From Halofilum ochraceum (GTDB lineage: Bacteria > Pseudomonadota > Gammaproteobacteria > XJ16 > Halofilaceae), in assembly GCF_001614315.2 (NCBI RefSeq), contig NZ_LVEG02000021.1:1-64000 (forward strand): 64,000 nucleotides of DNA, read 5' to 3'. The position numbers were made by a program, and so were the translations under genes. The stretch's first letter is position 1. The number at the start of each line of letters is the position of its first letter. The notes under the pieces are model-generated. The model did not search any database, had not been told where the DNA came from, and was given only the letters and a program-made list of their open reading frames with translations. Of the stretch, positions 7,788 through 16,996 are shown in pieces.

Positions 7788-8729
7788 ATGCCTGACTGGC
7801 CTGAATCGTTCGGCAGCGTTTTTTCCATGAATAGTCACGAGCATATGGCCGCTATTCTGGGCGCCTTGCCGGATCCGGCGTTTGTCATCACGCGGAGCGG
7901 GAAATACGTGGCGGTTTTCGGTGGCCGTGATACGCGGTATTACCACGATGGCAGTGGGCTCGTGGGCCAACGCATATCCGACGTGATCAACCCCGTAAAG
8001 GCGGGGTGGTTCCTCGAACAGATCGACAGGGCGCTTAAGGCGGGGACGCTGGTCGTCGAGGAATATGAACTGAGCAATCAGGATGTGAAGGGGTTGCCCG
8101 ATCAGGGTCCGGATGCGCCTATCTGGTTCGAGGCGCGGATTCAGGCCCTCGACTTTCGGGTCGACGACGAGGCGGTGGTGCTGTGGGTCGCGAGTAATAT
8201 TTCAGAACGCCACGATCTGGAGGTCAAGCTGCGGGAGCTGAGTGAAACGGATCAGCTGACGGGGCTGTTCAACCGGAGGAAGCTGGAGCGTGATCTCGCA
8301 CTTCAGTACGAGACGTTCGTGCGCCATGCCGCACCGTCCGCGGTGCTGATGTTCGATCTCGACAACCTGAAGAAGATCAATGATTCCTGCGGGCACCACG
8401 TCGGGGATGAGGTGCTGCAAGCCGTTGCCGATATCTGTCGATCAGAACTCCGGAAGACGGATACGGCATGCCGCTTTGGCGGTGATGAATTCGTGATTGT
8501 CCTCCCCAACACCGAATATCCGCAGGCCGTGCAGTTTGCCGAGCGCCTGCGCGGGCTGTTCAGGGCCGAACTGAGCCGGTTTTCGGTGGAAGATGTCGTC
8601 GCGACGACCAGCATTGGCGTCACGGCCATGATCCCGGCTGATTGCTCGTACGAGGATACGCTCAGGCGGGCCGATTACGCTCTGTACGAGGCGAAGGACC
8701 GGGGCAAGGATCGTGTGGTGGGGGCCTGA
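7788..8729 (+). CDS. PAS-GGDEF diguanylate cyclase
   Basis: A soluble 313-residue protein. An N-terminal PAS domain (LPDPAFVITRSGKYVAVFGG, ending in LWVASNISERHDLE) is linked by a short helix to a GGDEF domain starting at LSETDQLTGLFNRRKL. The active-site loop FGGDEFVI is intact, so it should make c-di-GMP from two GTP. An RxxD inhibitory site (RKTD) lies five residues before GGDEF, implying product feedback. There are no membrane segments. The PAS ligand is unknown. A second c-di-GMP enzyme is encoded at 55087-57576, and the ATPase at 21029-22774 is a potential effector. Confidence 0.9.
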   Translation: MPDWPESFGSVFSMNSHEHMAAILGALPDPAFVITRSGKYVAVFGGRDTRYYHDGSGLVGQRISDVINPVKAGWFLEQIDRALKAGTLVVEEYELSNQDVKGLPDQGPDAPIWFEARIQALDFRVDDEAVVLWVASNISERHDLEVKLRELSETDQLTGLFNRRKLERDLALQYETFVRHAAPSAVLMFDLDNLKKINDSCGHHVGDEVLQAVADICRSELRKTDTACRFGGDEFVIVLPNTEYPQAVQFAERLRGLFRAELSRFSVEDVVATTSIGVTAMIPADCSYEDTLRRADYALYEAKDRGKDRVVGA

Positions 8730-8912
8730 GGCGCGCTCGTAGGTTTTCCGGTGCAGGACAGAACCGCGGGGCTGACAGGGCTGCCGGGAATTCCGGAGTT
8801 CCGGGTCAGACTAACGACGCCCCGGAGCGGACGTCTGTTCTGGTTGGCTGCAACCCCGAGCCCGAATGATCGACGCCGGGGGCGGAGACCGGCACCACCG
8901 TCTCGCACCGTG

Positions 8913-9545
8913 TCAGGCCCGGGCGCTGGGCCGGCTGCTCACCGCCTCGTGCCAGCGCGCTATGTGCTTCTGGCCGGCCTCGGGCTCGATCTTGAGCGCG
9001 CCCCTGGCGAATTCGACGGTCACGAAGGCCGTGATATCGGCTATGGAAAAGGTATCGCCGGCCACGTACTCGCTCTCGCCGAGGCGCTCGTCCAGGTCCT
9101 CGAGAAACGCGCGGTAGCGCTGCGCCCCGCGCCCCGCCAGGGCCTCCACCTGCGGCACCTTATGCCGGCCGGGCACGGCGCGGTCCCTGAATCCCGCTGC
9201 CCCATTGCGGAACCCTTCCGCCACGGCCAGATAACCGTCGAACTCCATGCGGCGATTCCACATGCTCACCAGCCCCCTGGACCTGGCATCCGCGCCCATC
9301 AACGGTGGATCGGGATACAGGGCCTCGAAGTATGTGCAGATGGCGTCGCTTTCGCTGATGCAGGTGCCATCGTCGAGCTCCAGCACGGGTACCGTCGCGT
9401 CCGGATTCCGGCGGAGAAAGGCCTCCGAGAAATGTTCTCCGGAACGCAGGTCGATTTCCTGCATCGGCACCTCGACGCCTTTCTCAGAAATGAACATCCG
9501 GGTCCGACGCGGACTGGGTGCGGTTTTGCAGGTGTACAGCAGCAT
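8913..9545 (-). CDS. Glutathione S-transferase family protein
   Basis: A 210-residue cytoplasmic protein with a thioredoxin-fold N-terminal domain (MLLYTCKTAPSPRRTRMFI; strand VPVLELDDGTCISESDAI) and an all-alpha C-terminal domain ending in FSIADITAFVTVEFARGALK. ESDAI is the conserved glutathione gamma-glutamyl contact, and DITAF is the GST N-capping box region. Such enzymes conjugate glutathione to electrophiles or reduce disulfides; the substrate is unknown. It sits convergent to the diguanylate cyclase and upstream of nothing co-oriented except the distant sulfotransferase. Confidence 0.88.
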   Translation of the reverse strand: MLLYTCKTAPSPRRTRMFISEKGVEVPMQEIDLRSGEHFSEAFLRRNPDATVPVLELDDGTCISESDAICTYFEALYPDPPLMGADARSRGLVSMWNRRMEFDGYLAVAEGFRNGAAGFRDRAVPGRHKVPQVEALAGRGAQRYRAFLEDLDERLGESEYVAGDTFSIADITAFVTVEFARGALKIEPEAGQKHIARWHEAVSSRPSARA

Positions 9546-9744
9546 GGTTCGGGCCCCGCTTGATCCGTGTTTTCACCGTCGCCGGGTAGCACCTGGGCCG
9601 GGTTCAGGCCAAGGTCCTGCACCCCGACACATCGATAGTCGAGATCAGGATACCGGGGGCAGAGCAGAAACGCCGTTTTCATTCGGGTCCGTCGTGCGCC
9701 GTTTTGACGCTGATGCCGGTCCCCGGCGTTTTGTCGAGTGATGG

Positions 9745-10386
9745 TTACGCCGCCGTAGGCTCGCCGCCTAGTTCCTCCCAGAAGTCGGCACGCAGGTTGC
9801 GGTGCGGAAACGGCTCATCGGGCACCGGGACGTCGAGGAAACGGCACAGTGGCCCCCAGCCCTCGGCGACGTCGAATACCAGCAGCCGTTCCGGCGGAAT
9901 CGTCGCCCGGACGTCCTCATTGTGTTTGCGGTAGGCCGCGAGTGCCGTCTCGCGGTCGTCGAGCCGCCCATTGAAGATCTGCTGGCCCGGCAGCTCGTCC
10001 CAGGCGTCGAGGATCGCCCTGGCGTGCGGCGGGATCGACATTCCCCGGTAGACGCGCATCAGGCGCGCGATCGACACGGAGAAGCTGGCCCACCAGCGTT
10101 CCTCCGGCCGCACCGTGTGAATGACCCTGGCCTCGGGGAAGGCGTCCGCGAGTTCGAGCCAGAAATGCGCTCCCGGCCAGTCGACCTGGGACCGATAGCC
10201 GGCGAAAACCGCCTCCCAGTCCGGGGGTTCGTTCCGGGCAATCGCCTGCCATTGCGGCACTTGTTCGGGGTGTTCCAGGATCTCGTGCATATGATGGCAA
10301 GGCCCGAAGCCGAGCCGTTCCACCGCCTCCTTCAGGGATTTTGTGCCGGTTCGCCCGAAGCCGGAGCCGATGATCGAAAGCGCCAT
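9745..10386 (-). CDS. Sulfotransferase family protein (Sulfotransfer_4-like)
   Basis: A 213-residue protein of the P-loop-like sulfotransferase superfamily. The PAPS 5'-phosphosulfate loop reads GSGFGRTGTKSLKEA close to the N-terminus. The segment LGFGPCHHMHEIL and the 3'-phosphate element ARVIHTVRPEERWWASF are typical of the family common in fungi and proteobacteria. The start at 10386 (MALSIIGSGF) puts the P-loop ten residues from the N-terminus, as in relatives. The acceptor substrate cannot be inferred. Some members of this family are of uncertain catalytic activity. Confidence 0.85.
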   Translation of the reverse strand: MALSIIGSGFGRTGTKSLKEAVERLGFGPCHHMHEILEHPEQVPQWQAIARNEPPDWEAVFAGYRSQVDWPGAHFWLELADAFPEARVIHTVRPEERWWASFSVSIARLMRVYRGMSIPPHARAILDAWDELPGQQIFNGRLDDRETALAAYRKHNEDVRATIPPERLLVFDVAEGWGPLCRFLDVPVPDEPFPHRNLRADFWEELGGEPTAA

Positions 10387-10642
10387 GTGCGTTGTCCCCG
10401 CGAGTAGGGGGCAGCCGTCGAGGGCGGTGGCCGCAGACCGCTGTCGTGCCGTTTCCGGGAAGTGTAGGCGCACCATGTGCAAGGCGCCATCAGGTGTACT
10501 CAGCGTCATGGCGCAACCGGGTGCAGTTCCCGGTCATCGCACACGTTTTATGGCCGGACAATCGGGATTCGCGATCACCTTCCACGCCAGCCGCGAAGAA
10601 CGAGGCACGCGCCGGCTGGCTCCCTGCGGTCACGAAGCCGCA

Positions 10643-11944
10643 CTACTGCCAGTAATCCGGATACTCGACGTCGCACTGCGGGCTGCGGTAAATGCGTGCT
10701 CGGATCGTGCGCTCGCGCTGGATCAGTTCGGGCAGGCTGGCGCCCGTGATCCAAAGCTGCAGCAGCATGACGCCGGCGGCGGTGAGATCGCTGTCGCGGA
10801 TCTCGTCGTCCGGGTTCTTCGTATGCCGGATGAGCACCCCCTCGTCGTCCTCGAGATGCTGGACGTAGTCGTAATCCAGGATGTCGGCGACGCGGCCCGT
10901 CTCCTTGCCGGTGATGAGCACGATGAGGGTAAAGGCGTGCGGACTGCCGGCACGCCACTGGTGCCATGGCGTGTCCTCGCTCGGCGTGTCGCCCGCGGCC
11001 AGTAACAGATTGTCGGCGTAGAGCTCGTTGCCGAACGAGTACAGGTAGTTGTAGTGGTACGAGTGGGCCGCCCGGGGGTTGATCTCGGTGAGGGCGATCG
11101 AGTTGTCCGGCATAATCCAGAATTCGAGGTTGAAGAACTGGTTGCGATAACCGAGATCGACGAGATGGCCCATGTATTCCTCGACCCAGGTCTCGATCCG
11201 GTCGGCCATCTCCGTGGATATGGACATGGGAGGGGTGAGGTACCCCAGGGCCTGGTGGTCCGAGAAATAGATCTCCTCGGTCAGGGCGTAATGCACGATG
11301 CGCCCGTCGGCAGTGACGTAGCCCTCGTAGCAGTACTCGACGCACTGGTTGAGGTCGACATAGTGTTCGGCGATGAACGGCGGTGCGAGTGCGGGCACGG
11401 TTTCGCGGTCGACGCCGTCGAGCCACGCGGCCGTCTGGCTCGCGATCAGGTTCTGCAGTTCCCAGTCCTCGCGGTAGGACGCGAGGACGTGGCGCAGCTT
11501 GTCGGCATCGCTGATCTTGAAGATGCCCCGGCCGAGCGACAGCGAGGTGTTCTTGAGCATGAACGGCCATTCGTCGTCGGGGATGCGCGCGAGGATCTCG
11601 TCATCGGATTCGTGCATCGGATCGATCGGCGCGAAGAAGAAGGGCCGTTGCTCGAGCGTGCGCATCAGGTACTTGTTCATGCAGTAAAAGAACGCGATGC
11701 GCGACGGGACTGCATTGCCCAGCTGCTCGTTGATCAGCAGATGGTGGAATGCGTCCTTCTGGGCGAATCCGCCGACCGCACGGATCCCATGGGTCCTGCA
11801 GTCCTCGGCAAGGGCGTCCATCTCGGCCTTGTGCCAACCGATCGGGTGTATCGGGTGGATGGTGAAGCGCTCGTTCAGGCGCTCGATCGCAGGGGCCATG
11901 TAGGGCTGCGGATTGATGAATCCGAACGGCGGTTGATCGGGCAT
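10643..11944 (-). CDS. ATP-grasp domain protein
   Basis: A 433-residue soluble protein with an ATP-grasp fold. Expected nucleotide-binding stretches are seen at WPFMLKNTSLSLGRGIFKI (phosphate-binding loop) and at FNLEFWIMPDNSIALTEINP, whose Glu and Asn residues would hold the two magnesium ions. ATP-grasp ligases join a carboxylate to an amine or thiol through an acyl phosphate. A C-terminal region of about 130 residues after the grasp core is unassigned. The start at 11944 fits the N-terminal FGFINPQPYMAPAIERL. It is divergent from a CocE-type hydrolase across 205 bp, suggesting a shared promoter region. Confidence 0.8.
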   Translation of the reverse strand: MPDQPPFGFINPQPYMAPAIERLNERFTIHPIHPIGWHKAEMDALAEDCRTHGIRAVGGFAQKDAFHHLLINEQLGNAVPSRIAFFYCMNKYLMRTLEQRPFFFAPIDPMHESDDEILARIPDDEWPFMLKNTSLSLGRGIFKISDADKLRHVLASYREDWELQNLIASQTAAWLDGVDRETVPALAPPFIAEHYVDLNQCVEYCYEGYVTADGRIVHYALTEEIYFSDHQALGYLTPPMSISTEMADRIETWVEEYMGHLVDLGYRNQFFNLEFWIMPDNSIALTEINPRAAHSYHYNYLYSFGNELYADNLLLAAGDTPSEDTPWHQWRAGSPHAFTLIVLITGKETGRVADILDYDYVQHLEDDEGVLIRHTKNPDDEIRDSDLTAAGVMLLQLWITGASLPELIQRERTIRARIYRSPQCDVEYPDYWQ

Positions 11945-12149
11945 GGTCGGGACTCCTGCAGGGCCGGGGCGTCGGCGGCGCCCGCGCAGGGTAGCGGGGC
12001 CTCGATGCCGTGAAAACACCCGCTGGCTTCGCGGCGGGCATGGTCGGGGCGGCGGCAGCCGTGTACCGTCGCGGTTTCGCGGAATATCCCCGGTGGGCGC
12101 GCGAGTATCGGATCGCGGCTTGCCCGCGTCAACGCAGCAGAGGTGGTGC

Positions 12150-14189
12150 ATGAAGACGGTAACGGACACGCCGCACGCGGTTCGGATCGAGGAGAATGTC
12201 TGGATCCCGGTGCGTGACGGCACGCATCTGGCCGCGCGTGTCTGGTTGCCGATGGAGCCGCCCGCCGCCGGCGTCCCGGCGATCCTCGAGTCCATCCCGT
12301 ATCGCAAGCGCGACATCAAGCGCATCCGCGACGCGCGCATCCACGGGTACTTCGCCGCGCACGGCTATGCCTCCGTGCGCGTGGACGCGCGCGGCAGCGG
12401 CGACTCGGAGGGGGTGCTCACCGACGAGTACTCGGAACAGGAGCTCTGCGACGGCGAGGATGTGCTGGCGTGGCTCGCGGCCCAGCCGTGGTGTAACGGC
12501 CGCGTGGGCATGATCGGGATCAGCTGGGGTGGTTTCCATGCACTGCAACTGGCTGCCCGACGTCCGCCGGCGCTGCAAGGGGTGGTCACCGTCTGTGCCA
12601 GCGACGATCGCTACCGCGATGATGTGCACTACATGGGCGGCTGCCTGCTGTCGGACAATCTCTCGTGGGCGTCGACCATGTTCGCCTACTCGTCTCTGCC
12701 CCCGGATCCGGCGATCGTGGGCGATCGGTGGCGCGAACTCTGGCATCAGCGCCTGGAAGGCAGCGGGCTTTGGCTGACCGAGTGGATGCGTCACGCCCAC
12801 CGCGACGACTACTGGCGCCACGGCTCGGTGTGCGAGGACTACAGCGCGATCCGCTGCCCCGTGATGGCCGTCAGCGGTTGGGCCGATGGCTATTCCAACG
12901 CCGTGTTCCGCCTGGTGGAAAACCTCGACGTTCCGTGCAAAGGGCTGATCGGACCCTGGAGCCACCTGTATCCCCACCTTGGCCAGCCCGGTCCGGCCAT
13001 CGGTTTCCTCCAGGAGTGCGTGCGCTGGTGGGACGAATGGCTGGGCAGTGGGGGGACCGGGGTGATGGATGAGCCCAGGCTGCGGGTCTGGCTGCAGGAC
13101 GGCGTGGAGCCGCAGGCGACCACCTATCGCTACCGGCCGGGTCGCTGGGTCGCCGAACCCGGATGGCCGTCGCCGAACGTGCGACTCTCCCCCTGGGCGC
13201 TGGACGCCCATCGCCGCCTCGTACCGGCGGAGGAGGTGGATGCACCGCCGGAGGCGGATCCATTGACGCTGCAATCGCCGCTGTCGGTGGGGCTGCTGGC
13301 CGGCAAGTGGTGCTCGTTCGGCTCGGCGCCCGATCATCCCTACGATCAGCGTGAGGAGGATGGCGGCTCACTGGTTTATGACTGCCGCCCCCTGGAAGAG
13401 CGGCTCGAGATTCTCGGTGCCCCCGAACTCGAGCTGGAGATCGCCGTCGACCAGCCTGTCGCCATGCTGGCGGTGCGTCTGTCGGACATCGCATCCGATG
13501 GCAAGGCGACACGGGTAACCTATGGCCTGCTCAACCTTTGCCATCGCGATGGTCACGAGTCGCCAGTGCCGCTCGAGCCGGGTGAGCGCTACCGGATTCG
13601 CGTACCGTTGAATCATGCCGCTCATGGATTCGCGCCCGGTCACCGCTTGCGTGTGTCGCTGTCGACCTCGTACTGGCCGCTTGCCTGGGCGCCCCCGCAG
13701 CCCGCGGCAGTGACCGTGTGGCCGCAGAGTCTGCGTCTGCATCTGCCGGTGCGCGCCGCCGATCCGGCGATCGATGCCCAGCTGGCGGACTTTGACGACG
13801 CCGAGAGTGCCGCCGCGCCGGCCTGGGAGACGCTGCGCCGCGGCGAGTCCAACTGGCTCATCGAGCGCGACCTCGGGCGCGAGTCCACGACCCTGCACGT
13901 GATCAATGACCAGGGCCGCTGGTACATCCCGGAGGTCGATCTGGCCGTGACCGTGAATGGGGAAGAGTGGTACGGCTACCACGGCGACGACTTCGGCTCG
14001 CTGCACAGCGAGGTTCGGGGCCGGCGGGAACTGGAGCGGGGCGATTGGCGGATCCGCACGGAGACCCGCACGCTGATCACCTGCGACGTCGACCACTTCC
14101 ATGTGCATGCAACGCTCGATGCCTGGGAGGGCGACGAGCGTGTCTTCAGTCGCATCTGGAAAGAGTCGGTGCCGCGCCTGCTGCGCTGA
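12150..14189 (+). CDS. CocE/NonD family hydrolase (X-Pro dipeptidyl-peptidase S15 type)
   Basis: A 679-residue cytoplasmic alpha/beta hydrolase. The S15 domain occupies about residues 10-310: IPVRDGTHLAARVWLP at the start, SVRVDARGSGDSEG for the oxyanion region, nucleophile in GMIGISWGGFHAL, Asp in VSGWADGYSN and His in GPWSHLYPH. The X-Pro dipeptidyl-peptidase C-terminal jelly-roll follows (about 330-560), and a further beta-rich tail of about 110 residues makes it longer than classic cocaine esterase. Known members cleave esters, amides or X-Pro dipeptides. No signal peptide. Divergent partner: the ATP-grasp ligase. Confidence 0.88.
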   Translation: MKTVTDTPHAVRIEENVWIPVRDGTHLAARVWLPMEPPAAGVPAILESIPYRKRDIKRIRDARIHGYFAAHGYASVRVDARGSGDSEGVLTDEYSEQELCDGEDVLAWLAAQPWCNGRVGMIGISWGGFHALQLAARRPPALQGVVTVCASDDRYRDDVHYMGGCLLSDNLSWASTMFAYSSLPPDPAIVGDRWRELWHQRLEGSGLWLTEWMRHAHRDDYWRHGSVCEDYSAIRCPVMAVSGWADGYSNAVFRLVENLDVPCKGLIGPWSHLYPHLGQPGPAIGFLQECVRWWDEWLGSGGTGVMDEPRLRVWLQDGVEPQATTYRYRPGRWVAEPGWPSPNVRLSPWALDAHRRLVPAEEVDAPPEADPLTLQSPLSVGLLAGKWCSFGSAPDHPYDQREEDGGSLVYDCRPLEERLEILGAPELELEIAVDQPVAMLAVRLSDIASDGKATRVTYGLLNLCHRDGHESPVPLEPGERYRIRVPLNHAAHGFAPGHRLRVSLSTSYWPLAWAPPQPAAVTVWPQSLRLHLPVRAADPAIDAQLADFDDAESAAAPAWETLRRGESNWLIERDLGRESTTLHVINDQGRWYIPEVDLAVTVNGEEWYGYHGDDFGSLHSEVRGRRELERGDWRIRTETRTLITCDVDHFHVHATLDAWEGDERVFSRIWKESVPRLLR

Positions 14190-14215
14190 CTGCTGACGCC
14201 CCGTCCGCCACGATA

Positions 14216-14242
14216 AGAAACCGGCTACTGGCGCCGGTTTTG
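14216..14242 (+). terminator. Intrinsic terminator after the CocE-type hydrolase
   Basis: AAACCGGC (14218-14225) pairs with GCCGGTTT (14233-14240) around a seven-base loop, ending in TTTT. It lies 26 bases after the hydrolase stop and is A/T-flanked on both sides, so it could also work in reverse. Confidence 0.8.
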
Positions 14243-14376
14243 CCTGTCCGCATGCCTGCCGGTATCGGTCGGTACGCCGTTCCGCAAAAAATCCTGGAAT
14301 GTACTATCAATATCCATTATATGCGGACTCCAGCCTGAACCCTCAGCGCTATGCCGGTACGCAGTCAGGAGACACG

Positions 14377-15060
14377 ATGATCGATACCAAACGTTTGCTG
14401 GAGCAGTTCATGGGAGGCGGCCAGGATCCCCCCGGTGCGAGCAACCGTGGCGATCTGCTCAAGGGCGCGGCGGCAGGTGGGCTGCTCGGCCTGCTGGTGG
14501 GCAACAAAAAGGCCCGCAGGATGGCCGGCGGCCTGGTGGGTTATGGCGGCGCAGCGGCCGCCGGCGCACTGGCTTTCAAGGCATGGCAGAACTGGCAAGA
14601 GGGAAAACGGGTGGAGACCGCGCCGGTTGCCACACAAGAGGATGTAGCGCATGTCGATCCGCGGTTTCTGCCCGACTCGCAGCAGGGTGGTAATGGCCGG
14701 CCATTCGCTTTGACCCTGGTGACGGCAATGATCGCGGCGGCGAAGGCGGATGGGCATATCGATGCCGGTGAACAGACGGCCATCTTTAAACAGGTCGAGG
14801 AGATGGGCCTGGATACGGAAAGCAAGGCGTTCGTTTTTGATGCGCTTAACCGTCCGGTCGATATCAACCAGCTGGTGGCCGGCGTGGATGGCGTTGAACA
14901 GGCCTCTGAAGTCTACCTGGTTTCCCGTCTGGCAATCGATGTGGATCATCCCGCCGAACGTGCCCACCTGGAGGTGCTGGCGAATCGGCTTGGGCTTCCA
15001 ACTGAGCTGGTGGCACATCTCGACCATCAGGTGGATGACGCGCCTGACCAGACCGGGTGA
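14377..15060 (+). CDS. YebE-like DUF533 membrane protein (TerB-fold C-terminus)
   Basis: A 227-residue protein. The N-terminal third has the DUF533 pattern: MIDTKRLLEQFMGGG, then a Gly/Ala-rich membrane segment (AAAGGLLGLLVGNKKARRM, GGLVGYGGAAAAGALAFKAW). The C-terminal domain (VTAMIAAAKADGHIDAGEQ, VYLVSRLAIDVDHPAERAH) is a TerB-like helical fold with the acidic DGHID segment. YebE of E. coli is an inner-membrane protein linked to envelope stress; function is otherwise unknown. The start at 14377 follows CAGGAGA. It is followed at once by a broken dehydrogenase gene. Confidence 0.85.
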   Translation: MIDTKRLLEQFMGGGQDPPGASNRGDLLKGAAAGGLLGLLVGNKKARRMAGGLVGYGGAAAAGALAFKAWQNWQEGKRVETAPVATQEDVAHVDPRFLPDSQQGGNGRPFALTLVTAMIAAAKADGHIDAGEQTAIFKQVEEMGLDTESKAFVFDALNRPVDINQLVAGVDGVEQASEVYLVSRLAIDVDHPAERAHLEVLANRLGLPTELVAHLDHQVDDAPDQTG

Positions 15061-15077
15061 GTACAGGTTCAGCGATA

Positions 15078-15530
15078 CGATACGAACTCAATCATGCCAC
15101 GGCGCCGGGCCAGCACTTCGGCTACCCCTACTGCCACGGCGCCGACATTCGTGACCCCGAGCTGCCGGGCGAGAAGCCCTGTAATGCCTACCGCGCGCCA
15201 GCGCGTGCGCTCGGCCCGCACGTCGCGGCGCTGGGCATGCGCTTTTATACGGGCCAGCAGTTCCCCGACACGTACCGCAACCAGATCTTTATTGCCGAGC
15301 ACGGCTCCTGGAATCGCAGCAAGAAGATCGGCTACCGGATCATGAGCGTGATGCTGGATGACCGGCGCAGACCGGTCGCGTACCAACCGTTCGCGACGGG
15401 CTGGCTCCTGGGACAGGAACAGTGGGGACGGCCTGTCGATGTCCTGGTGATGCCCGACGGGTCACTCCTGGTGTCCGACGATGACGCCGACCTCCTGTAG
15501 CGGATCGTCTACGATCCCTCGGAAAACGCC
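15078..15530 (+). pseudogene. C-terminal remnant of a PQQ-dependent sugar (sorbosone-type) dehydrogenase
   Basis: The translation carries the C-terminal landmarks of this beta-propeller family: LNHATAPGQHFGYPYCHG, GMRFYTGQQFPDTYRNQIFI, AEHGSWNRSKKIGYRI and VLVMPDGSLLVSDD. The N-terminal two thirds, including the catalytic His/Arg region, are absent. Near the 3' end a TAG replaces the Tyr codon of the usual DxxxxYRI segment (DLL, stop, RIVYD), so a nonsense mutation has also occurred. The reading frame overlaps the end of the DUF533 gene. Not expected to be functional. Confidence 0.75.
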
Positions 15531-15881
15531 GGTTGATCCGCGACCTTCGGCGCTCGACCAATGCGGTCTGCGCTGAATCAGCCAGTTCTTCTCCGCCCGC
15601 CCTTCGTTATCCATGCCGGAACCGGGGTGGTCCGGTTCCCGGGGCGGGAAATCGGGGATTTCGCGCAATGGGAGTGAGCAGTCAGATACTTACCGCCCGT
15701 GTAGTTTGACTGCGAGTTGAGAACTTCTACGCTCAAAGGGGAAGGCTGCGGCATCCGGTCAGGCCGCCTGGCTCTTCCGGATGCCGTATGTGCCCGAAAA
15801 CAAGGGCTTCCCGGTGATCGCCGACACGGTTTATCCCCTCCAGGGAAACGTGCCTGCGAGGCTGGGCCGTACATACAGGCA
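15531..15881. other. Intergenic stretch without a supported gene
   Basis: No convincing coding frame between the dehydrogenase relic and the porin. It contains a hairpin GGAACCGG/CCGGTTCC (15618-15625, 15632-15639) without a T-run. The porin promoter presumably lies in its last 150 bases. Confidence 0.5.
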
Positions 15882-15903
15882 ATGCCCGGATCGATCCGGG
15901 CAT
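15882..15903. promoter_or_regulatory. Perfect 22-base palindrome just upstream of the porin start
   Basis: ATGCCCGGATC followed by its exact complement GATCCGGGCAT. It ends only 13 bases before the porin ATG and touches the ribosome-binding site GGGGAGAGG. It could be an operator bound by a dimeric regulator or an mRNA hairpin affecting translation. There is no direct evidence which. Confidence 0.55.
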
Positions 15904-15916
15904 GGGGAGAGGTCCG

Positions 15917-16984
15917 ATGACCAGCAAGATCGAGAAAAACCTGCTCGCGGCCGCCGTAGCGGGCGCGATCGGCTTCGCCGCAGCGCCCGCGCAGGCGGTG
16001 GACGCCGAGGTTTCAGGGTTCGTCAACCGCGCCTTTATGTCGGCTGACGACGGCGAGGACTCCCGCACGACCTTCGTCGATAACACCACCGCCAACTCGC
16101 GCTTTCGCTTCACCGGCAGTCAGGAGATCAGGCCGGATCTCCGCGCGGGCGTGTTCGTGGAGTTCGCGATCCCGTCGAGCAACTCGAGCGCGGTCAGTAT
16201 TCAGAATCCGTCGACGCCCTTCTCGGTCAACGAGCGCCATGTGGACGCCTTTATCGAGGGTGGATTCGGGAAGGTCAGCCTCGGCCAGGGTGACGGTGCC
16301 GGCAATGGCGCCATGGAGGTCGACCAGTCCGGCACCTTCATCGCGGGCTACTCTGCCGCGAATCTGATTGGTGGCGGCGTCGCATTCCGCAACGAAAACA
16401 CCGGGGCCCTCGGCCCGACGATCGGTGCCACCTACAGCAACTTCGACTTCTACAGCCGCCATGACCGTGTGCGGTACGATACGCCTACTATCGGCCCCGG
16501 TCTCATGGTCTCGGTGAGTTACGGGACCGCCAACGGCCAGGAAGACGCGACTGAGCTCGTCGCCCGTCAGAACGTCGACGTGGGCTTTGGGCAGTTGTCC
16601 TGGGCGCTTGGCACCGGCTCGCAGGGCGGCACCGGCACCGACATCAACGGCGGCTCTGGCTCGTTGCTGCTTGATAACGGGATCAACGTAACCCTGGCGG
16701 CAGCCGATGCCGAGAATAACGCCACGGGCAACGATGCCGGCACCCTGTTCTATACCAAGGTCGGATACACGACCGGCCCCCACTCCCTCTCCGGTGACTA
16801 CGGCAATACCGAGGATCGTGCTCAGGATGGCGACGAGTCCGAGGTGTTCGGCGTGCAGTATCTGTACCGGGCAACCGACTGGATGGATCTCTACGTCGCC
16901 GGCAAACAGCACAGCCTTGATCGTGACGGCACGGACTTTGATGATATAAACATCCTGTTCGCCGGTACGCGCGTCAAGTTCTGA
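15917..16984 (+). CDS. Outer-membrane porin
   Basis: A 355-residue protein with a signal peptide (MTSKIEKNLLAAAVAGAIG, cleaved after AQA) and a sequence of alternating beta strands typical of trimeric general porins of the Gram-negative porin family. It opens with VDAEVSGFVNRAFM and TTANSRFRFTGSQE and ends in FAGTRVKF, the terminal Phe recognised by the BAM machinery. GFGKVSLGQG corresponds to the conserved strand before loop 3. The abundance of Asp/Glu and scarcity of Lys fit a halophilic or cation-rich habitat. The start follows GGGGAGAGG. Pore selectivity is not predictable from this. Confidence 0.88.
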   Translation: MTSKIEKNLLAAAVAGAIGFAAAPAQAVDAEVSGFVNRAFMSADDGEDSRTTFVDNTTANSRFRFTGSQEIRPDLRAGVFVEFAIPSSNSSAVSIQNPSTPFSVNERHVDAFIEGGFGKVSLGQGDGAGNGAMEVDQSGTFIAGYSAANLIGGGVAFRNENTGALGPTIGATYSNFDFYSRHDRVRYDTPTIGPGLMVSVSYGTANGQEDATELVARQNVDVGFGQLSWALGTGSQGGTGTDINGGSGSLLLDNGINVTLAAADAENNATGNDAGTLFYTKVGYTTGPHSLSGDYGNTEDRAQDGDESEVFGVQYLYRATDWMDLYVAGKQHSLDRDGTDFDDINILFAGTRVKF

Positions 16985-16996
16985 GAGAGCAAACCG

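Noticed and set aside
9299-9682. Minus-strand frame starting MKTAFLLCPRYPDLDYRCVG upstream of the GST gene
   Set aside because: The opening looks protein-like, but the frame runs far into the GST gene in another phase and ends without any domain.
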